Below, piece by piece: positions 59,426-64,000 of a stretch of DNA of 64,000 nt (positions within the stretch are counted from its first letter, which is position 1; each line of letters opens with the position of its first letter). A program made the position numbers and the translations under genes. Under the pieces are notes generated by a model. The model was not told where the DNA came from and made no database searches. It saw only the letters and a list, made by a program, of their open reading frames with translations. The DNA comes from a bacterium (lineage in GTDB: Bacteria > Krumholzibacteriota > Krumholzibacteriia > LZORAL124-64-63): the NCBI GenBank assembly GCA_024223715.1, contig JAAEOA010000427.1:53617-117616 (forward strand). The letters are read 5' to 3'.

Positions 59426-60202
59426 TTAGGCTTCGGCTTTTTTAGTGTTTTGGGGATTTTCGGGCAGATTTTCCAAAGGAACCAAGGATATTTCAGTCAT
59501 TTGTTCGGCTATCCAATGCTCTGTATGGTCATTTATTTCACCCGCTTTTAGGCCTTTTGTATCCAGAACCGGGCCCACAACCACCTTCACCGTACCTGGT
59601 TTAATAATAAAACCGGTGCTGGTCCAGAATTCACCCGCATTATGGGCTACCGGTACAACCGGATATCCACTGCGGGCTGCCAGCATGGCTCCGCCAATAC
59701 TGAAACGGCGTTCTTTTCCCGGAGGGATTCGTGTTCCTTCAGGAAAGATCACAACCCACAATCCGCGTTTCAATCTTTCAGTGCCCTGCTGGATGACTTG
59801 CATGAGGGCCTTTTTTCCACCCTTGCGATCAATGGCGATGGCACCCATAACTTTCAATCCCCAGCCAAAAATAGGAATCCACAACAACTCACGTTTCAGG
59901 ACCCACACCTGGGCGGGAAAAATAAACTGCAAGGCAAAAGTCTCCCAGGCAGACTGGTGTTTGCACAAAATAATCCCATTTTCAGAAGGTATGTTCTGCA
60001 GACCAACCACTTCATACTTGACACCACACACCACTCGCAAAATTTCCATCACACCGGTGGACCAACGGGCCATGGCTTTGTTTCGCTGAGTGCCCGGTAA
60101 AACCAAGCACAACAAAAGCAACGGAACAACCATCACCGTAGCCAACCCAAGCAATAAATAGAACAGCAGGCTACGGAAAAAAAGCATTGGTTTGGATTGC
60201 AT
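59426..60202 (-). CDS. plsC: 1-acyl-sn-glycerol-3-phosphate acyltransferase
   Basis: Makes phosphatidic acid from lysophosphatidic acid at the inner membrane. The 258-residue protein starts at ATG 60202, sharing one base with the M16 peptidase stop (TGATG). It has an N-terminal membrane segment (LLFYLLLGLATVMVVPLLLL), the acyltransferase box HQSAWE (HX4E in place of the usual HX4D), a PFGWG region, and FPEGTR. The HX4D to HX4E change is conservative and occurs in some PlsC. It is translationally coupled to the M16 gene upstream. Confidence 0.93.
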   Translation of the reverse strand: MQSKPMLFFRSLLFYLLLGLATVMVVPLLLLCLVLPGTQRNKAMARWSTGVMEILRVVCGVKYEVVGLQNIPSENGIILCKHQSAWETFALQFIFPAQVWVLKRELLWIPIFGWGLKVMGAIAIDRKGGKKALMQVIQQGTERLKRGLWVVIFPEGTRIPPGKERRFSIGGAMLAARSGYPVVPVAHNAGEFWTSTGFIIKPGTVKVVVGPVLDTKGLKAGEINDHTEHWIAEQMTEISLVPLENLPENPQNTKKAEA

Positions 60203-62961
60203 CAATCAACCACCACTTCCACCAAGGGCATGGTTTTCAGGTATTTTTCCGCTGCTGTAACCAGGTTCTCAAGAGTGACATCATCGTAAGCGGTCAAAGC
60301 GTTCAAGTAACCAGGGATGTCATTGGTTAATTCAGCCATGGCCAAATAATAAGCCTGCCCCATGGATGACAACCGGCGCATCATTTGCCGGCCTGTCCGG
60401 GCACTGCGAATTTTGTCCAGTTCATCCTGAGTAATGGATGAGGCGTCAAAATTGGCAATGAATTCCCTGAGTGCAACCAAGCCTTCATCCATGCGTTCCA
60501 CTGGCGGATTCAACCACGAGATAAACTCACCCTGTCCCGAGCGCACAGAAAAAGAGGCCCCCACGCTGTAACTCAAACCCCGGGTTTCACGCAGATCCAT
60601 AGCCATGCGGTCGCTCATTATTGCCGTGACCAACTTCAGGGCATTCTGGTCCTCTTCCGCTACCGGAATTATGGTTCCCAAACGGATGGCACTCAACTCA
60701 CCACCCACGGTTTTACGCACCTGACTGCTTTCTGAAACCACGGGAAGAGCTGGCAAACCGGTGACAGGTTTTCCACGACCCGGCAGTTTTTCTTCGATGA
60801 GTGCACGCATCTCTTCATGGGGATACGGTCCAACAATTGAGAAAATCAGGTTTTCAGGAGAGAAAGCTTTACGGTAAACCTGACGGACCTGATTAAAATT
60901 AAGGGATGCCAGGCTCTCGGCATCCCCTTCGGCAGGCAATACCAAAGGATGATCACCGTAAAGAATTTCATCCAGAGTGCGATTGGCGACACTGCGAGCA
61001 CTGGCCTGTCCATCTTTCATAGCTTCAATGCGCTGAATGCGTTCTCTTTCAAAATCATCTTTGTCAAAAGCGGCGTGCTGGATTTCCCTGATCAGCATTT
61101 CCAGCATTTCAGGACCGTATTGGCTTGACAATTCTATACGAATAAAACTGAAACGACCGTTAGTGTAGTAGTTGTCCATGGGAATGCGGTCATCATCCAC
61201 CAGTTTAACCACGGCACCGAGTTCACGAAGACGCCGCGCAAGGCAAACATCATCGCAACCGGAATATCCTTCGGTGAGCATGCGGTGCACCAGATCAAGG
61301 GCTCCGGCGTGGGCGTTTTCCTGGTCAACCATGGCCCGACCTCGAATGGTCAGATGAATGGCCATTAAGGGACTGTCGCTGTTGGTTTGGCTGATAAGCA
61401 CCGCACCATTTGCCAATTCCGTTCGATCCACCTGCAAAGGAGCCGGGGCCGATTCTTCAGCAGCGGGTTTTTCCCCTTCGGCTTCGCCCATGCCCATGTC
61501 ACTCATGCTCATGCCCTGCTTCTTCATGGCTGCCAGCATTGCCGGGGGCATTTTCATACCTTCAGGCATGCCCATTGCCGCCATGGGGTCTTCACTGTTT
61601 CCGCTTTCACTCTCAATGAGAATGGCCTCACAAGGCGCATCAATTAGCCAGTTGGTCATGGCGCGAGTCACTTCTTCGGTGCTCACCTGGGCCAGTTGCT
61701 CCAGATATGAGACGAAGAAATCGGCACCACCAATAGCTACGGGTTCGGCTATGTAAATACCAGTCATACGCAACTGCTCGCGCTCCAAAAGAGTGTGAGT
61801 TTCAGACATGCGCACAATACCAAGGATATCGGCTTCATCGATACCGCTTTCAATCGCACCAGTAAGAGCATCTTGCACCAGGCGATACAGAGCGCTTGGG
61901 TCGGATTTTTCTTTGAGGGAAAAATGCATGGTCAAACGACCAAACCCAGGAGCTTTTTCCCAACCCCAGGAAAAGCTGGGCCTGATTTCATCATCGACGT
62001 CGGCCAGGGCGCGAGTCAAAACTCCGGAACCTTCAAGGTCCAGCAATTGCGCCATAACCAGGAACGGAAAGAATTCATCCATACCGTATGTCGGAGCTTC
62101 AAAAGACAAAGCGAGAACCCTCTGGTCACCAGCCCGCCGCGTAACAGAAGTGGTTTTGCTAATGTAGGGAGAGGTTTTCAGACCTGTTTTATCAAGAGTA
62201 CCGGGGGCAACGGAACCGTAATATTTTTCCAGCATTTCAAGGGCTTCTTCGCGCTCAAAATTTCCGGCCAGAGTCAGAATCATGTTGTTCGGGACATACC
62301 ATTTACGATAGAAGTCATACACATCATCGCGAACCATATGTTCAATAGTGCTTTTGGTTCCCAGAGTAGGCAACTCCAGGCTGGTTCCCCCATAAAGAGC
62401 CTGACGCATGGCCACTTCGGTTTCATGTCCCGGCCAATCACGGCCCTGAACAATTTCCCCAATGACAATGCCTTTTTCCTTGGCAAATTTTTCTTCAGGA
62501 ATGATGGAGTGAAACAGCATTTCCGACTGCAACTCAAAACCGGTTTCCAGATTTTTTGCAGGAATAACCATCATGTAGTTTGTGAAAAAATCAGTGGTAT
62601 TTGCGTTGTTGTATGCTCCGGCCCGGTCGGCCATGTCGTACTGCTCTTCCTGGGTGTATTTTGACGACCCATTAAACAACAGGTGTTCAAGCATATGGCT
62701 CATACCGCTGGTCCGGAAATCTTCCCAAGCCGATCCCACCCGAACCTGAGTAAAAATACCAGCCATGGGTTGAGCGGGGTTGTGCATCAGAATAACTTCC
62801 AGGCCATTTTCCAGGCGCAGCACTTCCACATTTTCAGGCAGTGGATAAAACACGGGGTCCAGATTTGGATCCAACAAACTGCTTTGCTTCTCTGCCATGG
62901 CCAAAGACGCCACACAAACACAAGCCACCAATAGGACGACTCCCACAAAATTCTTTTGCAC
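60202..62961 (-). CDS. Double-domain M16 zinc peptidase with Met-rich linker
   Basis: A 919-residue exported pitrilysin-type peptidase. The GTG at 62961 follows AAGGA and gives a signal peptide (FVGVVLLVACVCVASLAMAE); the longer frame upstream is not credible. Domain 1 has the inverted zinc site HMLEH (residues 89-93) and the distal Glu169 in GIVIGEIVQGRD. Domain 2, without the zinc motif, has the R/Y-type closing residues (RETRGLSYSVGASFSVRSG). Between them is a Met-rich linker of about 36 residues with 11 Met (MGMPEGMKMPPAM, GMSMSDMGMG). It acts in the periplasm on peptides. Confidence 0.92.
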   Translation of the reverse strand: MQKNFVGVVLLVACVCVASLAMAEKQSSLLDPNLDPVFYPLPENVEVLRLENGLEVILMHNPAQPMAGIFTQVRVGSAWEDFRTSGMSHMLEHLLFNGSSKYTQEEQYDMADRAGAYNNANTTDFFTNYMMVIPAKNLETGFELQSEMLFHSIIPEEKFAKEKGIVIGEIVQGRDWPGHETEVAMRQALYGGTSLELPTLGTKSTIEHMVRDDVYDFYRKWYVPNNMILTLAGNFEREEALEMLEKYYGSVAPGTLDKTGLKTSPYISKTTSVTRRAGDQRVLALSFEAPTYGMDEFFPFLVMAQLLDLEGSGVLTRALADVDDEIRPSFSWGWEKAPGFGRLTMHFSLKEKSDPSALYRLVQDALTGAIESGIDEADILGIVRMSETHTLLEREQLRMTGIYIAEPVAIGGADFFVSYLEQLAQVSTEEVTRAMTNWLIDAPCEAILIESESGNSEDPMAAMGMPEGMKMPPAMLAAMKKQGMSMSDMGMGEAEGEKPAAEESAPAPLQVDRTELANGAVLISQTNSDSPLMAIHLTIRGRAMVDQENAHAGALDLVHRMLTEGYSGCDDVCLARRLRELGAVVKLVDDDRIPMDNYYTNGRFSFIRIELSSQYGPEMLEMLIREIQHAAFDKDDFERERIQRIEAMKDGQASARSVANRTLDEILYGDHPLVLPAEGDAESLASLNFNQVRQVYRKAFSPENLIFSIVGPYPHEEMRALIEEKLPGRGKPVTGLPALPVVSESSQVRKTVGGELSAIRLGTIIPVAEEDQNALKLVTAIMSDRMAMDLRETRGLSYSVGASFSVRSGQGEFISWLNPPVERMDEGLVALREFIANFDASSITQDELDKIRSARTGRQMMRRLSSMGQAYYLAMAELTNDIPGYLNALTAYDDVTLENLVTAAEKYLKTMPLVEVVVD

Positions 62962-63007
62962 TTTTTCTATCCTTCGAAACAAGTAAATGGTTCCAGCGTT
63001 GCAGTTT

Positions 63008-63778
63008 TTAGTTCTGACCCGATTCGGCACCATCAATAATTCCCACAAAGTCTTCAGCTTTCAAAGCGGCTCCACCAATTAAGCCACCGTCAACATCGGG
63101 CAGGCCAATCAGTTCCCTTGCGTTACCAGGTTTACAGCTGCCACCGTAAAGAATGCGCATAAAGTCGGCCACTTCTTTGCCCATCAGTTCGCTGACAACA
63201 CCCCGTGTGAAAGCATGTATTTCCTGTGCCTGCTCGGGAGTGGCCGTTTCCCCGGTACCAATGGCCCAAACCGGTTCGTAGGCCAAAACCGTATTGTAAG
63301 CGTTGGCAAATTCAAGTTTAGGCAGCACGCCTTGCAATTGCTGGCGAACCACTTCTTCGGCCCGGCCTTCTTTGCGCTCACCCAAAACTTCACCAAAACA
63401 AAAAATCGCCTTCAGGCCGGCCTGATGAATGCGATTAATTTTAGCGACAAATTGGTCATCCGTTTCTTTTTGATACTCGCGCCGTTCACTGTGAGCAATA
63501 ATTACGTACTGCACACCGGCTTCCTTGAGCATATCTACAGATACCTGACCTGTGTATGCGCCTTTTTCCTGGTCGGAACAATTCTGGGCACCCAGAAGAA
63601 CCGGCTCGCCTTTGGCAATTTCAGAAACGGCGGGAATAGTAAGATAAGGTGGGCAGACAAGAACATCGCCTTTTAGAGCCCGTCCTTTCAACAAATCCTG
63701 AACCTCGGCAGTCAGTTGACAACCAGCAGCAGGTCCCATATTCATTTTCCAGTTTCCAGCGACGAGATAGCGGCGCAT
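63008..63778 (-). CDS. tpiA: Triosephosphate isomerase
   Basis: Interconverts dihydroxyacetone phosphate and glyceraldehyde 3-phosphate in glycolysis. The 256-residue TIM barrel has Lys11 (NWKMN), His96 (IIAHSERREY) and the catalytic Glu168 (AYEPVWAIGTG), and the phosphate-binding LYGGSCKPGNA and GLIGGAALKAEDF. GAGG precedes the ATG. It is alone on the minus strand, 46 bases before the M16 gene. Confidence 0.97.
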   Translation of the reverse strand: MRRYLVAGNWKMNMGPAAGCQLTAEVQDLLKGRALKGDVLVCPPYLTIPAVSEIAKGEPVLLGAQNCSDQEKGAYTGQVSVDMLKEAGVQYVIIAHSERREYQKETDDQFVAKINRIHQAGLKAIFCFGEVLGERKEGRAEEVVRQQLQGVLPKLEFANAYNTVLAYEPVWAIGTGETATPEQAQEIHAFTRGVVSELMGKEVADFMRILYGGSCKPGNARELIGLPDVDGGLIGGAALKAEDFVGIIDGAESGQN

Positions 63779-64000
63779 AGCAGGCTCCTCTTGGCAAATT
63801 GGCCAGGGTTATTGGTCTTGAGATTTTCCGAGGTTAATATGGCATTTTTTCCGCAAATTGTCCACTTGTGAGCAAAATTCCGAGAACAATTGAGTTGTGC
63901 CCAGGAAAATGTCGTTCTTTCTTTGCTTAGATTAAACCAGAAGACCTTTGATATTTCCTAGCGAGCGTAGGCCAGGTCATGCGAATTGTTTTTAGGCAAA
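63779..64000. other. Upstream region of tpiA and window edge
   Basis: No gene was seen. The segment holds the third copy of the MITE-end sequence (63894-63914) and then AT-rich sequence to the edge, where a further transposon-like element could continue. Confidence 0.4.
63894..63914 (+). repeat. Third copy of the MITE-end sequence
   Basis: GTTGTGCCCAGGAAAATGTC plus G at 63894-63914 differs from the right end of the element at 47291-47431 (read on the minus strand) by one base, and from its left end by a few. The partner end is not inside the window, so the element may extend beyond it. Confidence 0.65.

Noticed and set aside
1-64000. tRNA, rRNA, CRISPR arrays, prophage
   Set aside because: No tRNA T-loop pattern in a cloverleaf context, no rRNA stretches, no regularly spaced repeats and no phage structural genes were seen.

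Overview
The window looks like chromosome from a free-living, Gram-negative bacterium of the Fibrobacterota-Chlorobiota-Bacteroidota (FCB) side of the tree, most likely a candidate phylum. The signs are outer-membrane beta-barrels, lipoproteins, a patatin/BamA fusion, and several secreted beta-helix or propeller proteins, two of which end in a FlgD-like domain of the type used by type IX secretion. No rRNA, tRNA, phage or CRISPR was seen, and the phylum is an inference from protein style, not a phylogeny. Coding density is high, and nearly every gene has a clear Shine-Dalgarno sequence, which was used to correct many starts.

Layout. 1-6225 (minus) is a housekeeping operon, rho-rpmE-DUF1385-prfA-prmC-murA, with overlapping stops and starts. 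6607-13649 (minus) holds a TPR lipoprotein, a four-gene Spy-like/ECF sigma/anti-sigma/Spy-like stress cluster resembling the CnrYXH metal-sensing layout, a GT-C-like membrane protein with a TPR tail, a YchF-type GTPase and a small secreted protein. 13927-19737 holds a secreted beta-helix protein, a rhodanese-methyltransferase fusion, glycogen phosphorylase and a winged-helix regulator. 19738-20532 is gene-poor and contains a 118-bp inverted-repeat element. 20533-23119 (plus) encodes two PLP enzymes of amino-acid breakdown. 23304-28286 (minus) is a cluster of three secreted proteins, one of them a degenerate M43 metalloprotease/FG-GAP protein whose signal peptide is out of frame across a run of eight C.

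28618-33386 (plus) is an M28 peptidase/tricorn protease pair. 33436-43107 (minus) holds an antiporter, a patatin outer-membrane protein, a barrel, a TPR lipoprotein, a tetraheme cytochrome, a D,D-carboxypeptidase and a solitary trpB. trpB is preceded by a leader peptide with tandem Trp codons and a strong terminator, a classic attenuator. 43511-47137 holds a barrel, a methyltransferase, a universal stress protein and a membrane protein. 47291-47431 is a MITE-like element abutting citF. 47433-50251 is citrate lyase with a fused citD-citE gene. 50713-63778 holds PepD, a 14-repeat propeller lipoprotein, an M1-type aminopeptidase, a second ECF sigma/anti-sigma pair, a propeller, a C-type lectin, PlsC, a double-domain M16 peptidase and tpiA.

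Taken together, the many exported peptidases (M1-like, M16, M28, tricorn), PepD, the methionine-lyase-like enzyme, ornithine aminotransferase and citrate lyase suggest a peptide- and amino-acid-consuming heterotroph. The observations most worth following are the trp attenuator, the poly-C signal-peptide switch, the pseudo-protease, a shared 17-residue C-terminal tail on two unrelated secreted proteins, and the MITE-like repeat with a third copy at the window edge.
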